Below, piece by piece: positions 1 to 8,546 of a stretch of DNA of 64,000 nt. The DNA lies in assembly GCA_902543245.1 (NCBI GenBank), contig CACBXQ010000003.1:1-64000 (forward strand), given 5' to 3'. The notes under the pieces were generated by a model. That model saw only the letters and a program-made list of their open reading frames with translations, made no database searches and had not been told where the DNA came from. The stretch is from an uncultured Pelagibacteraceae bacterium (GTDB taxonomy: Bacteria > Pseudomonadota > Alphaproteobacteria > Pelagibacterales > Pelagibacteraceae). A program made the position numbers and the translations under genes. Every line of letters begins with the position of its first letter. The first letter of the stretch is position 1.

Positions 1-338
1 TTACAAAAAACATATAATAAAGTTGCACCGATTGTAAATGATATTACTACTAAAATAGTACCCAACCATGTTCCAAATATAAATCCTCCAACAATACAAA
101 TTGGACTTCCAAAACCCAAAAGTAATACCCATATAATTGTAAAAAAAATAAATATCGAAGCTAATATCAGCACATTTTTTTCTTTTAATTTTACAAAAAA
201 CTCTCTGTTATCTTTGATGAAATTATAATTTCCTATCTCTTGAAAAGAAAAATTTGAAAAAATAAAATACAGGAAAACAGATAAAATTAATATGTAACCA
301 AAACCTAATAAAAATTTATATTTATTTGATGTTTTCAT
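1..338 (-). CDS. VTT-domain (TVP38/TMEM64-like) membrane protein, N-terminal part
   Basis: The reading frame starts with ATG at 338 on the minus strand and runs off the left edge of the window, so only about 112 residues are visible. After a short basic start there is one hydrophobic helix (about residues 8-28), a charged stretch with Lys and Glu (about 36-54), and then two hydrophobic segments. The second of these contains GGFIFGTWLG, which resembles the start of the VTT (SNARE-associated, DedA-like) domain of TVP38/TMEM64 proteins. Such proteins are integral inner-membrane proteins thought to act in lipid or ion transport. The gene is divergent from rpmH. The family call is by pattern only and the C-terminal half is not visible. 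Confidence 0.6.
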   Translation of the reverse strand, partial: MKTSNKYKFLLGFGYILILSVFLYFIFSNFSFQEIGNYNFIKDNREFFVKLKEKNVLILASIFIFFTIIWVLLLGFGSPICIVGGFIFGTWLGTILVVISFTIGATLLYVFC

Positions 339-360
339 AAATTAATTATCTAAATAATTC

Positions 361-389
361 TGTACATTTATATATACATTACCTATAAA
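361..389 (+). promoter_or_regulatory. candidate promoter for rpmH-rnpA-yidD-yidC
   Basis: TGTACA at 361-366 and TATAAA at 384-389 are separated by 17 bases, which fits a sigma-70 type promoter. Predicted transcription would begin near 396, giving a leader of about 30 bases before the rpmH ATG at 426. The region is so A/T-rich that chance matches are common. Confidence 0.35.
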
Positions 390-425
390 TACCAAAATTT
401 TAAAATTATAAATTATCAATTATTT

Positions 426-560
426 ATGAAAAGAACATATAATCCAAGTAATAAAAAAAGAGCTAGACGTCATGGCTTTCGTTCTAAGATGAAAAAAAAA
501 GGTGGAAAAAAAACGATTGCTAGAAGAAGAAAAAAAGGAAGAAAAAAATTAACTGTTTAG
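426..560 (+). CDS. rpmH: 50S ribosomal protein L34
   Basis: This 44-residue, very basic protein begins [18 protein letters not shown] and ends in a run of Arg and Lys with KLTV, matching the whole length of bacterial L34. L34 is a small protein of the large ribosomal subunit that contacts 23S rRNA. It opens a plus-strand run and is followed four bases later by rnpA, the usual rpmH-rnpA-yidD-yidC order of proteobacteria. No Shine-Dalgarno motif is obvious before the ATG. Confidence 0.97.
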   Translation: MKRTYNPSNKKRARRHGFRSKMKKKGGKKTIARRRKKGRKKLTV

Positions 561-564
561 ATTA

Positions 565-906
565 ATGAAGAGCATATTAGTTCCCCTTTCTAAGAATGAC
601 GAATTTAAAGAAATTTTAAAAGGAAAAAAATCAAATAATAGATATTGTACAATATTTTTTAAGTCACTATTAAATAAAGATAAAAAAAAATTAAATATAA
701 GTTTTGTTGCAAAGAAGAAACTTGGAAATGCAGTGAAAAGAAATAAGATTAAAAGAAAGTTAAGAAGTATATTCAATGAAGCCACAAAAAAAATTAAATT
801 AAAGCATGATTACTCTTATTTGTTGATTGCAAAAGATACTATCTTGAAAGATAAATACTTGAATGTTAAGGAAACAATTTTTAAAGAGCTAAATAAAATT
901 AGATAA
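565..906 (+). CDS. rnpA: ribonuclease P protein component
   Basis: The 113-residue basic protein is the usual size for RnpA, the protein cofactor that helps the RNase P RNA bind pre-tRNA and mature its 5' end. The RNR signature is visible as VKRNKIKRKLR at about residues 54-64, after SFVAKKKLGNA, the typical strand before it. It follows rpmH by four bases and its stop overlaps the yidD start by one base (TAATG), so coupled translation is likely. The divergent N-terminus is normal for this family. Confidence 0.95.
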   Translation: MKSILVPLSKNDEFKEILKGKKSNNRYCTIFFKSLLNKDKKKLNISFVAKKKLGNAVKRNKIKRKLRSIFNEATKKIKLKHDYSYLLIAKDTILKDKYLNVKETIFKELNKIR

Positions 907-1163
907 TGAAAATATTTTCACATGCAATAATTGGTATAATTAAAGTTTATAAAATTTTTATTTCGCCATATATTGGGCCTAGTTGCAGATACTTACCAAC
1001 ATGCTCTGAATATTTTATCGACTCTCTTAAAGAATATGGACTACTTAAGGGAACATATAAAGGAACAAAAAGAATTTTATCTTGTCACCCAATTAAAATC
1101 CTGGGGGGTGGATCAGGATTTGATCCTGTAAAAAAAAATAAAGGAATAAAAAATGGACACTAA
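906..1163 (+). CDS. yidD: membrane protein insertion efficiency factor YidD
   Basis: This 85-residue protein matches the YidD/Haf family: an N-terminal amphipathic helix (IGIIKVYKIFISPYIGP), then the Cys-containing core CRYLPTCSEYFIDSL and the C-terminal HP...GGGSGFDPV end. YidD is a small peripheral inner-membrane protein that assists YidC in inserting membrane proteins. It overlaps rnpA by one base and the start of yidC by 11 bases, which ties their translation together. Confidence 0.95.
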   Translation: MKIFSHAIIGIIKVYKIFISPYIGPSCRYLPTCSEYFIDSLKEYGLLKGTYKGTKRILSCHPIKILGGGSGFDPVKKNKGIKNGH

Positions 1164-2835
1164 AAATATAATAGCAGCTATATCGTTATCAGCAGCTGTA
1201 ATTATTTTATATACTTTATTTTTTCAACCCACGCAAAAAGAAATAAATAATCAAATCTCAGACAGTGAAAACATTGTTTCAAATAATTCTGAAGCACCCA
1301 GTCTAGAATTAATTGAGCAAACTCCAAAAATAAATAGAGAAGATGCGATTAATGCGTCAAAAAGAATTAAATTTGAGAATAATAATGTATTGGGTTCAAT
1401 TTCTTTAGAAGGTGCAGTTATTGATGATCTTAGGTTTAAAAAATATAAAACAGAGCTTGATGGTAATGAAAATATTGTACTTCTAAACCCTAGAGATGTT
1501 GAAAATGGCTATATAGTTGAAACTGGATGGGCCAGTAATAGCAAAAATATTGACTTACCAAATTATAATACAATATGGAATATTAAGGGAAATACTGTTC
1601 TCACACCAACAAGCCCAATCACTCTGTCATGGACAAATAATCAAAATATCACATTCATAAAAAAAATTTCAATTGATGACCAATTTTTATTCACGATTAA
1701 ACAATCAGTAACAAACTCAACAAATAATAAATATAATTTTTATACATATGGTCAAATAATTAGAAATAAAGCTCCAGAAATTACAAATTTTTATATTTTG
1801 CATGAGGGTTTACTTGGAGTCTTTGATGATAATTTAATTGAAGAGGATTATGATGATATACAAGAAAAAAAATATTCTATCACAGCAAATTCCGGTTGGT
1901 TAGGTATTACAGATAAATATTGGATAACAAGCCTAATACCTCAAGATGGAAATCAATTTAAAGCTGATTTTGATTACAAGAATAAATTTAGAGCAAATTT
2001 TATAGAAACTAACGGAAAAGAAGCTTTGCCATCAAGTACTATTAGTAATGAAATAAAAATTATTATCGCTGCAAAAGAAGTAGATGTTGTTGATGGATAT
2101 GCAGAAAAATTAAATATAAGTAAGTTTGACCTGGTAATAGATTGGGGTTTTCTTTACTTTTTAACTAAGCCAATTTTTTTAATTTCTGATTATTTCTTTA
2201 AACTTACTGGTAATTATGGAATAGCGATAATTTTAATAACTGTATGTATCAGAATATTATTTTTTCCATTAGCAAATTATTCCTTTCGCTCGATGGCAAA
2301 AATGAAAGTACTTCAGCCAGAAATGACTAGATTAAAGGAAGTTCATAAGCAAGATAAAATGAAACTGCAGCAAGAAATGATGGCACTTTACAAAAGAGAA
2401 AAAGTTAATCCTGTTAGTGGATGTTTACCAGTCCTTATACAAATCCCATTTTTCTTTGCTATCTACAAAATGTTATTTGTCACCATTGAAATGAGACATC
2501 AACCGTTTTTTGGATGGATCAAAGATCTTTCTGAACGTGATCCTACCTCTATATTTAATTTGTTTGGACTCATCCCATGGGACCCACCATCTTTTTTGAT
2601 AATTGGGGTATGGCCAATTTTAATGGGTGTTTCAATGTTTATTCAACAAAAGCTTAACCCTGCACCGCCTGATCCTATTCAGGCTAAAATATTTATGTTT
2701 TTTCCACTTTTCTTAACAATTATATTGGCACCTTTTCCATCTGGATTAGTTGTTTACTGGACAATAAACAATATTCTAACGATGGCTCAACAAGTTGTAA
2801 TAATGAAAAGAACAACAGTTAAAACTGTAACCTAA
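1153..2835 (+). CDS. yidC: membrane protein insertase YidC
   Basis: The 560-residue protein has the layout of Gram-negative YidC (Oxa1 family): one N-terminal membrane helix (about residues 7-25), a large periplasmic beta domain (about 70-320), and a C-terminal catalytic bundle with five membrane helices. The conserved core is visible as NYGIAIILITVCIRILFFPL and further on NPVSGCLPVLIQIPFFFAIYK. YidC inserts and folds inner-membrane proteins alone or with SecYEG. The gene overlaps yidD by 11 bases. Many alphaproteobacteria carry the GTPase gene engB next, but here the yidC stop overlaps argB directly (TAATG). Confidence 0.97.
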   Translation: MDTKNIIAAISLSAAVIILYTLFFQPTQKEINNQISDSENIVSNNSEAPSLELIEQTPKINREDAINASKRIKFENNNVLGSISLEGAVIDDLRFKKYKTELDGNENIVLLNPRDVENGYIVETGWASNSKNIDLPNYNTIWNIKGNTVLTPTSPITLSWTNNQNITFIKKISIDDQFLFTIKQSVTNSTNNKYNFYTYGQIIRNKAPEITNFYILHEGLLGVFDDNLIEEDYDDIQEKKYSITANSGWLGITDKYWITSLIPQDGNQFKADFDYKNKFRANFIETNGKEALPSSTISNEIKIIIAAKEVDVVDGYAEKLNISKFDLVIDWGFLYFLTKPIFLISDYFFKLTGNYGIAIILITVCIRILFFPLANYSFRSMAKMKVLQPEMTRLKEVHKQDKMKLQQEMMALYKREKVNPVSGCLPVLIQIPFFFAIYKMLFVTIEMRHQPFFGWIKDLSERDPTSIFNLFGLIPWDPPSFLIIGVWPILMGVSMFIQQKLNPAPPDPIQAKIFMFFPLFLTIILAPFPSGLVVYWTINNILTMAQQVVIMKRTTVKTVT

Positions 2836-3701
2836 TGTCAAAGATTACAGGGGAAGAAATTCAAAAAATCTTACCAGAAAAGGGCCCTTCTTTTGAAGAA
2901 GTAAAAAAATATTTAGATAAATATAACAAAGAGTACATAGTTATTAAATGTGGTGGCAGTGTTTTAGTTGATCCAAAATTATTTAAAATTTTTATTGAAG
3001 ATGTTGCTGTTTTAAAAAAACTTGGTTTTAATCCCATAGTTATACACGGTGGTGGAAAAAGGATTAACAACAAACTAGGTGAACTTAACATAAAAAGTAA
3101 TTTTATTAATGGACTAAGAGTTACAGATAAAAATACTATTAATATAGTTGAAGATGTATTGATTGAATTTAATAAGGAAATTGTCAATGCCTTAAAGGAT
3201 CAATTATGTCAATCAAGAAGAATTACTTCAAAAGAATACAATGTAATAACTGTAAAACCTGAAAGTGACAAATTAGGTTTTGTAGGTTCTCCTACTCACA
3301 TTAAAATTAATGTTTTAAAAGAAATTATTAAAGTGAATGAAGTGCCCGTTGTTGCGCCATTAGGGTTAGATGAAAACAATCAAACTTTTAATATTAATGC
3401 AGATACAGCTGCAGGTGCTATAGCAAAAAAACTTAAAGCTAGAAGATTAATAATAATTAGCGATATTGAGGGTGTTTTGGATAATGATAATAAATTAATA
3501 TCTGAAATAAATACTGATAAAGTTAATGAATTAATAAAAAATGAAACAATATTTGGTGGAATGATACCAAAAATTAAAAATTGTTTAGATGTCACAAATA
3601 ATGGTGTTAAAGGTGTTGTTATAATAGATGGAAGGAAATCTCACTCTATATTATTTGAATTATTGTCAGATAAAGGAGCTGGAACACTTATCAGAAAATG
3701 A
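2835..3701 (+). CDS. argB: acetylglutamate kinase
   Basis: The 288-residue protein is an amino-acid kinase family member of the usual ArgB length. It phosphorylates N-acetylglutamate in the second step of arginine biosynthesis. Visible motifs are VIKCGGSVL (ATP-binding, about residues 36-44), VIHGGGKRIN (about 68-77), FNINADTAAGAIAKKL, and GGMIPKIKNCLD near the C-terminus. It begins at the yidC stop codon and overlaps the next HAD gene by four bases (ATGA). argH lies about 50 kb away at 52753, so the arginine pathway is scattered. Confidence 0.95.
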   Translation: MSKITGEEIQKILPEKGPSFEEVKKYLDKYNKEYIVIKCGGSVLVDPKLFKIFIEDVAVLKKLGFNPIVIHGGGKRINNKLGELNIKSNFINGLRVTDKNTINIVEDVLIEFNKEIVNALKDQLCQSRRITSKEYNVITVKPESDKLGFVGSPTHIKINVLKEIIKVNEVPVVAPLGLDENNQTFNINADTAAGAIAKKLKARRLIIISDIEGVLDNDNKLISEINTDKVNELIKNETIFGGMIPKIKNCLDVTNNGVKGVVIIDGRKSHSILFELLSDKGAGTLIRK

Positions 3702-4369
3702 AGGAATTTAAAAAAATTAAAAATTTTATATTTGATTGTGATGGTGTTTTATACGATGACCTTGAAGGTGTTTTTGGTCAAGTAAGTAAACGTATGACGG
3801 AGTATATATCTCAAAAGCTTGATTTAAGTCTTGAGAAAGCCAAGGAACTACAAACTAATTATTTTCATAAGTATAATACCAGTTTAAATGGACTAATGAT
3901 ACATCATGATATAGATCCCCAAGAATTTTTGAAATATGTACATGACATAAATTTAGATTTTCTTAAAAAAGATTTAAAATTGAGAAATGAACTAACTGAA
4001 CTTAAAACTAAAAAATTTGTTTTTACGAATGGATCTCATGAACATGCCTCAAATATTACTAAAACACTTGGAATCAGAGACTTATTTGACGGTTTTTTTG
4101 ATATTACCGATTGTAATTTTATACCTAAACCCTCGATTGAACCTTATAAAAAATTAATTGATAAATTTAATATAAAACCTTCAGAAACTGTATTTATTGA
4201 GGATATTGCGATTAATTTAGAACCTGCAAAAAAACTTGGCATGAAAACAGTATGGCTTAAAAACAATGAATATTGGGGCAAAAAAGATTCCGATAAAAAA
4301 TTCGTGGACTTAAAAATAGAAAATCTTTCTAGTTTTTTAAAAGAAATTAATATAATAAAACAATCTTAA
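3698..4369 (+). CDS. HAD-superfamily hydrolase, putative pyrimidine 5'-nucleotidase
   Basis: The 223-residue protein carries HAD motif I as FDCDGVLYDD (nucleophile Asp near residue 13, acid Asp two residues on), motif II as VFTNGS, a Lys-containing FIPKPSIEPYKKL, and motif IV as VFIEDIAINLEPAKKLGMKTVW. This is the pattern of the pyrimidine 5'-nucleotidase/SDT1 branch, which dephosphorylates nucleoside monophosphates. It sits between argB and dapD, a common alphaproteobacterial arrangement. The substrate is inferred from the branch only. Motif I has CDG where LDN is more usual. Confidence 0.8.
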   Translation: MKEFKKIKNFIFDCDGVLYDDLEGVFGQVSKRMTEYISQKLDLSLEKAKELQTNYFHKYNTSLNGLMIHHDIDPQEFLKYVHDINLDFLKKDLKLRNELTELKTKKFVFTNGSHEHASNITKTLGIRDLFDGFFDITDCNFIPKPSIEPYKKLIDKFNIKPSETVFIEDIAINLEPAKKLGMKTVWLKNNEYWGKKDSDKKFVDLKIENLSSFLKEINIIKQS

Positions 4370-4375
4370 AATAAT

Positions 4376-5206
4376 ATGAAAGATCTTGAAAAAATAATTA
4401 ATAGTGCATGGGAAAATAAAGAAAATATCGATCAAAATTCAGATCAAGATTTAAAATATTCAATAAATGAAATAATTAATAAATTAGACTCTGGAAAAGT
4501 TAGGGTAGCTGAAAAAATTGATGGAAAATGGGTAACACATCAATATGTAAAAAAAGCAATTATGTTAAGCTTTAGAATTCACCCTATGCAAAATTTAAGT
4601 GGCCCTTATAGTAGTTGGTATGACAAAGAACACCTCCTTAAAGGAAAAACAGCAGGATGGACTAAAGAAGATCATGAAAAGGCCGGGTTTAGAATGGTTC
4701 CCAACTCACCTGTTAGAAAAGGTTCATACGTTGGAAAAAATGCAGTTTTAATGCCATGTTATGTTAATATTGGTGCGTATATAGATGAAGGTACAATGAT
4801 AGATACCTTTGCTAGGGCTGGAAGTTGTTGTCAGATTGGAAAAAATTGTCATATTTCAGCTGGAAGTGGTGTAGGGGGTGTTTTAGAGCCTGCACAAGCA
4901 TTACCCACAATAATTGAAGATAATGTATTTTTAGGAGCAATGTCAGAAGTTGTGGAAGGAGTAATTGTTGGGGAAGGTTCGGTATTAAGCATGGGTATGT
5001 TTATCGGACAATCAACAAAAATAGTTGATAGAAAAACTGGTGATATAACTTATGGATCTATTCCACCATATTCTGTTGTAGTACCAGGTACTTTGCCAGA
5101 TAAAAAAAATAAAAATTCTCCCTCTTTAAGCTGTGCAGTAATTATCAAAAAAGTAGATGAAAAGACTAGATCGAAGACTTCTATAAATGATCTTTTGAGA
5201 GATTAA
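4376..5206 (+). CDS. dapD: 2,3,4,5-tetrahydropyridine-2,6-dicarboxylate N-succinyltransferase
   Basis: The 276-residue protein matches DapD along its length. It transfers succinyl from succinyl-CoA to tetrahydrodipicolinate in lysine and diaminopimelate biosynthesis. The left-handed beta-helix hexapeptide repeats run from about residue 115 to 225 (for example NIGAYIDEGTMIDTFARAGS), and GSGVGGVLEPAQALPTIIED is highly characteristic. dapE follows after a single base, so the two consecutive steps of the succinylase route are made together. lysA, the last step, is at 54264. Confidence 0.96.
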   Translation: MKDLEKIINSAWENKENIDQNSDQDLKYSINEIINKLDSGKVRVAEKIDGKWVTHQYVKKAIMLSFRIHPMQNLSGPYSSWYDKEHLLKGKTAGWTKEDHEKAGFRMVPNSPVRKGSYVGKNAVLMPCYVNIGAYIDEGTMIDTFARAGSCCQIGKNCHISAGSGVGGVLEPAQALPTIIEDNVFLGAMSEVVEGVIVGEGSVLSMGMFIGQSTKIVDRKTGDITYGSIPPYSVVVPGTLPDKKNKNSPSLSCAVIIKKVDEKTRSKTSINDLLRD

Positions 5207-5207
5207 T

Positions 5208-6371
5208 ATGACAATTTATAACGACTTAAAATTAGCGAAAGAGCTAATTAAATATCCTACCATCACACCAATAGATGCTGGAGTAATGAATTTTTTTTCA
5301 AAAAGATTATCTAAAATTGGTTTCAGATGTAAAATTTTGGAGTTCAAAGAAAAAAATTTTAAACCAGTTAAAAATCTTTACGCTAGAATAGGAAATAAAA
5401 GTCCAAATTTTTGTTTTGCTGGGCACCTTGATGTAGTTCCTCCAGGAAACTTAGCTGATTGGTCTATAAATCCATTCAATCCAAAAGTTAAAAATAATCA
5501 TCTCCTCGGAAGAGGCGCTAATGATATGAAGAGTTCAATTGCATGTTTCACATCTGCGGTCAGTATTTTTTTAAAAGAAAATAAAAATTTCAAAGGATCA
5601 GTAAGTTTTTTAATTACAGGTGATGAAGAAGGTGTGGCAGTTAATGGAACCAAAAAAGTAGTTGATTTTTTAAAAAAAAAGAAAGAGAAAATTGATTTTT
5701 GTTTAGTTGGAGAGCCCACTAACCCCAACAAGCTTGGAGAAATGATAAAAATTGGCAGAAGGGGATCATTAACTGGACACATAACGATTAATGGAGTCCA
5801 AGGTCATGTTGCATATCCTAAAAGGGCAAATAACCCATCAAATTGTATTATAAAAATATTAAAAAAATTAAGTGAGATTAAATTTGATAATGGAAATAAA
5901 AATTTTCAACCCTCTAATTTAGAAATTACAAAAATAAATATTGAAAATTCTGCTGATAATATAATACCTGGTACTGCAACAGCGACTTTTAATATAAGAT
6001 TTAACAATAAACATTCATCGTCCTCCTTAAAAAAGAAACTAAATAAAGTTATTTCAAATATTTCTAAAAAAAATAAATGTAAATATAATGTAATTTATTC
6101 AGTATCAGGCGAGTCTTTTTTATCAAAAAAAAACGATACAACGTTAATGATACAAAAAATTATTAAGAAAGTTACTAAAGAGAAAGCAATATTAAGCACC
6201 ACAGGTGGAACTTCGGATGCTAGGTTTATTAGAAAAATCTCTCCTTGTTTAGAGTTTGGTCTAGTTGGAAAAACTATGCACAAAATTGATGAAGCTGTTT
6301 CATTAAATGATTTAAGAAATTTAACTAAAATTTATAATCAAATACTCGAAGAATTTTTTATAATAAAATAA
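5208..6371 (+). CDS. dapE: succinyl-diaminopimelate desuccinylase
   Basis: The 387-residue protein is an M20-family zinc amidohydrolase of the usual DapE length. It removes succinate from N-succinyl-LL-diaminopimelate. Metal-site motifs are visible: FAGHLDVVPPG (His and the following Asp, about residues 73-83), GRGANDMKSS (bridging Asp), TGDEEG (catalytic and ligand Glu), and a C-terminal GKTMHKIDEAV with the last His ligand. TTGGTSDARF is typical of DapE rather than ArgE. The coupled position behind dapD supports the call. Confidence 0.94.
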   Translation: MTIYNDLKLAKELIKYPTITPIDAGVMNFFSKRLSKIGFRCKILEFKEKNFKPVKNLYARIGNKSPNFCFAGHLDVVPPGNLADWSINPFNPKVKNNHLLGRGANDMKSSIACFTSAVSIFLKENKNFKGSVSFLITGDEEGVAVNGTKKVVDFLKKKKEKIDFCLVGEPTNPNKLGEMIKIGRRGSLTGHITINGVQGHVAYPKRANNPSNCIIKILKKLSEIKFDNGNKNFQPSNLEITKINIENSADNIIPGTATATFNIRFNNKHSSSSLKKKLNKVISNISKKNKCKYNVIYSVSGESFLSKKNDTTLMIQKIIKKVTKEKAILSTTGGTSDARFIRKISPCLEFGLVGKTMHKIDEAVSLNDLRNLTKIYNQILEEFFIIK

Positions 6372-6378
6372 ATTATTA

Positions 6379-7308
6379 ATGAAAACAGTTGTTTTAACCT
6401 CTGAAACTTCAGTAGATCATTATACTGGCACAGGACACCCTGAAAGGCCTGATAGAGTTTCTTATATAATTAAAAATTTAAAAAAAATAAGTAAAGATAA
6501 AATATCATGGGAAACATCATCTTATTTTGATAAAGATCTATTAAATATTACCCATACTCAAAATTATATACAAGAAGTTGAAAGTGCTTTCCCTTCAAAA
6601 GGATTACATTTTTTAGACGGGGATACAATAATTTCTCCAGGGAGCAGAAATGCTTCGTTTGATGCTGTTGGTTCAATAATAAAAGCAATAGATTTGGTTC
6701 AAAATAAAAAAAATAAAAATGCATTTTGTGCAGTGAGACCACCAGGACATCACGCAGAAAAAAATAAAGCAATGGGATTTTGTATTTTTAATAATGTTGC
6801 TGTTGGAGCAAAATATCTATTAAAAAAATATAAATTAAAAAAAATTGCTATCATAGATTTTGATGTTCATCATGGTAATGGAACTCAAGATATTTTCTAC
6901 GACAATGATAAAGTTCTATATATATCTACACATCAGTATCCTTTTTATCCTGGGTCTGGATCTAATAATGAAAAAGGTAAATTTAATAATATTTTAAATA
7001 TTCCGCTGCCGGCTGGAACAAATTCAGAAGAATATTTAAATGCATATGAAAGAGTATTAAGTAAACTAGCAGAGTTTAAACCTGATTTTATTTTGTTTTC
7101 TGCAGGTTTTGATGCTCATAAAGACGATCCATTAGCACAATTTCAACTAACATCAACAGACTTTTATACTTTAACTAAAAGAACTTTAGAAATATCAAAA
7201 AATTTATGTCACGGAAAAGTTGTCTCAATTTTAGAGGGCGGGTATGATCTTAATGCATTAATGGAAAGTACTGATATGCATGTAAAAGCACTTTTAGAAT
7301 TTAATTGA
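6379..7308 (+). CDS. histone deacetylase-family (AcuC/HDAC-like) deacetylase
   Basis: The 309-residue protein spans one arginase/deacetylase fold of the class II HDAC type. RPPGHHAE at about residues 120-127 carries the tandem catalytic histidines. DFDVHHGNGTQ holds zinc ligands Asp162 and His164, and SAGFDAHKDDPL holds the third zinc Asp. The start HTGTGHPERP-like segment (YTGTGHPERPDRV) is typical of bacterial members. These enzymes remove acetyl groups from proteins, polyamines or acetoin-pathway targets; the substrate here is unknown. It lies seven bases after dapE and is followed by a SET-domain gene, a suggestive pairing of two lysine-modifying folds. Confidence 0.88.
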   Translation: MKTVVLTSETSVDHYTGTGHPERPDRVSYIIKNLKKISKDKISWETSSYFDKDLLNITHTQNYIQEVESAFPSKGLHFLDGDTIISPGSRNASFDAVGSIIKAIDLVQNKKNKNAFCAVRPPGHHAEKNKAMGFCIFNNVAVGAKYLLKKYKLKKIAIIDFDVHHGNGTQDIFYDNDKVLYISTHQYPFYPGSGSNNEKGKFNNILNIPLPAGTNSEEYLNAYERVLSKLAEFKPDFILFSAGFDAHKDDPLAQFQLTSTDFYTLTKRTLEISKNLCHGKVVSILEGGYDLNALMESTDMHVKALLEFN

Positions 7309-7339
7309 AAAAAAAATAATAATCATTAAAAAATTCTAA

Positions 7340-7816
7340 GTGAAGCTATATAAAATAAAAAAAACTCCTATAGATAAAAAAGGCCTAGGTCTTGTTGCGG
7401 CCTGTAATATAAAAAAGGGAACCAAAATAATTAATTATGTTGGAAACATAATTACAAAAAAACAAACTGAAGAAAATCCTAAATTCGACAATTCTAAACC
7501 AATATATCTCTTTAACCTTAATAGTAGATATGATTTAGATGGTGATGTTTCATGGAATACCGCTAGATTAATAAATCATTCATGTTCAAATAATTGTGAT
7601 TATGATGGCAAAGGATTAAAATTATGGGTTACTGCTATTAAGGATATAAAAAAAGGTGAGGAAATTACATGTGATTACGGTTTTGGCTATGACTCTGACT
7701 ATAAACAATTTCCTTGTAATTGTAGATCAAAAAACTGTGCTGGGTATATTGTTAGAGAAGGATCAAGATGGAGAATAAACAAAAAATTCAAGAAAACTAA
7801 AAGAATTAGTAAATAA
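7340..7816 (+). CDS. SET-domain protein (putative protein lysine methyltransferase) with post-SET Cys cluster
   Basis: The 158-residue protein is a compact SET domain. KKGLGLVAACNIKKGTKI opens it, RLINHSCSNNC (about residues 76-86) and EITCDYGFGY (about 109-118) form the S-adenosylmethionine and pseudoknot motifs, and CNCRSKNCAGYI (about 126-137) is a post-SET zinc-binding cluster. Such enzymes methylate lysines in proteins. The start used is GTG at 7340; no in-frame ATG lies between the HDAC-like gene stop and the domain, and no clear Shine-Dalgarno is seen. The 3' end overlaps convergent truA by 11 bases. The target protein is not known. Confidence 0.85.
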   Translation: MKLYKIKKTPIDKKGLGLVAACNIKKGTKIINYVGNIITKKQTEENPKFDNSKPIYLFNLNSRYDLDGDVSWNTARLINHSCSNNCDYDGKGLKLWVTAIKDIKKGEEITCDYGFGYDSDYKQFPCNCRSKNCAGYIVREGSRWRINKKFKKTKRISK

Positions 7817-8546
7817 CTTTTTCAAGATATAATCCACTAGGTGGTGCAGGTGGTGCACATAAAATTCTTTTTTTTGCTTTAAATACTCTAACAAATTTTT
7901 TTAGGTTCCATTTTCCTTCACCTAGATATTTAAGACACCCAACCATTGATCGAACTTGTTGTTGTAAAAAAGATTGAGATTGAAATTTAATATAAATTAT
8001 ATTATTTGCTTTTCTTATTTTTATTAATTTAATTGATTTAATTGAACTTTTTGCATTACAACTTGATGCTCTAAATGTAGAATAATCATTAGTGCCTAAT
8101 AATTTTTTTGCACCTTTTCTCATAAGACTAATATCAAGTTTATTTGATACGTGCCATCCTCTTTCCTTATATATTGAAGGCTTACTCTTCCGATTAAAAA
8201 TTATATATTTATAAATTCTCTTTTTTGCTGAATATCGTGCGTGAAAATATATATTTCTCTTCTTTATACTTAATATTGAAATTAAATTATCATTAAGAAA
8301 ATAATTAATTGATTTTATAAATTTATTCAAATTTTCAATTTTTTTTTTACAATCAAAATGAGCAGATTGCTCAAGAGCATGGACGCCTGAGTCTGTTCTT
8401 CCTGACCCAATAAGTTTTACTTTCTCATTAATAATTTTTTTGATTTTTTGTTCAATTGTTTTTTGTATCGTTTTTCCATTTGATTGAGTTTGCCACCCAT
8501 GAAAATTAGTTCCAACATACTCTACTAAGATATGATACCTATGCAT
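7806..8546 (-). CDS. truA: tRNA pseudouridine(38-40) synthase
   Basis: The 246-residue protein is full-length TruA, which makes pseudouridine at positions 38-40 of the tRNA anticodon arm. The catalytic motif is GSGRTDSGVHALEQSAHFD with the nucleophile Asp near residue 51. The N-terminal YVGTNFHGWQTQ and the C-terminal SFLQQQVRSMVGCL are also family signatures. It overlaps the end of fmt by eight bases and forms a def-fmt-truA run on the minus strand, a common translation-linked arrangement. The gene ends inside the convergent SET-domain gene by 11 bases. Confidence 0.95.
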   Translation of the reverse strand: MHRYHILVEYVGTNFHGWQTQSNGKTIQKTIEQKIKKIINEKVKLIGSGRTDSGVHALEQSAHFDCKKKIENLNKFIKSINYFLNDNLISILSIKKRNIYFHARYSAKKRIYKYIIFNRKSKPSIYKERGWHVSNKLDISLMRKGAKKLLGTNDYSTFRASSCNAKSSIKSIKLIKIRKANNIIYIKFQSQSFLQQQVRSMVGCLKYLGEGKWNLKKFVRVFKAKKRILCAPPAPPSGLYLEKVIY

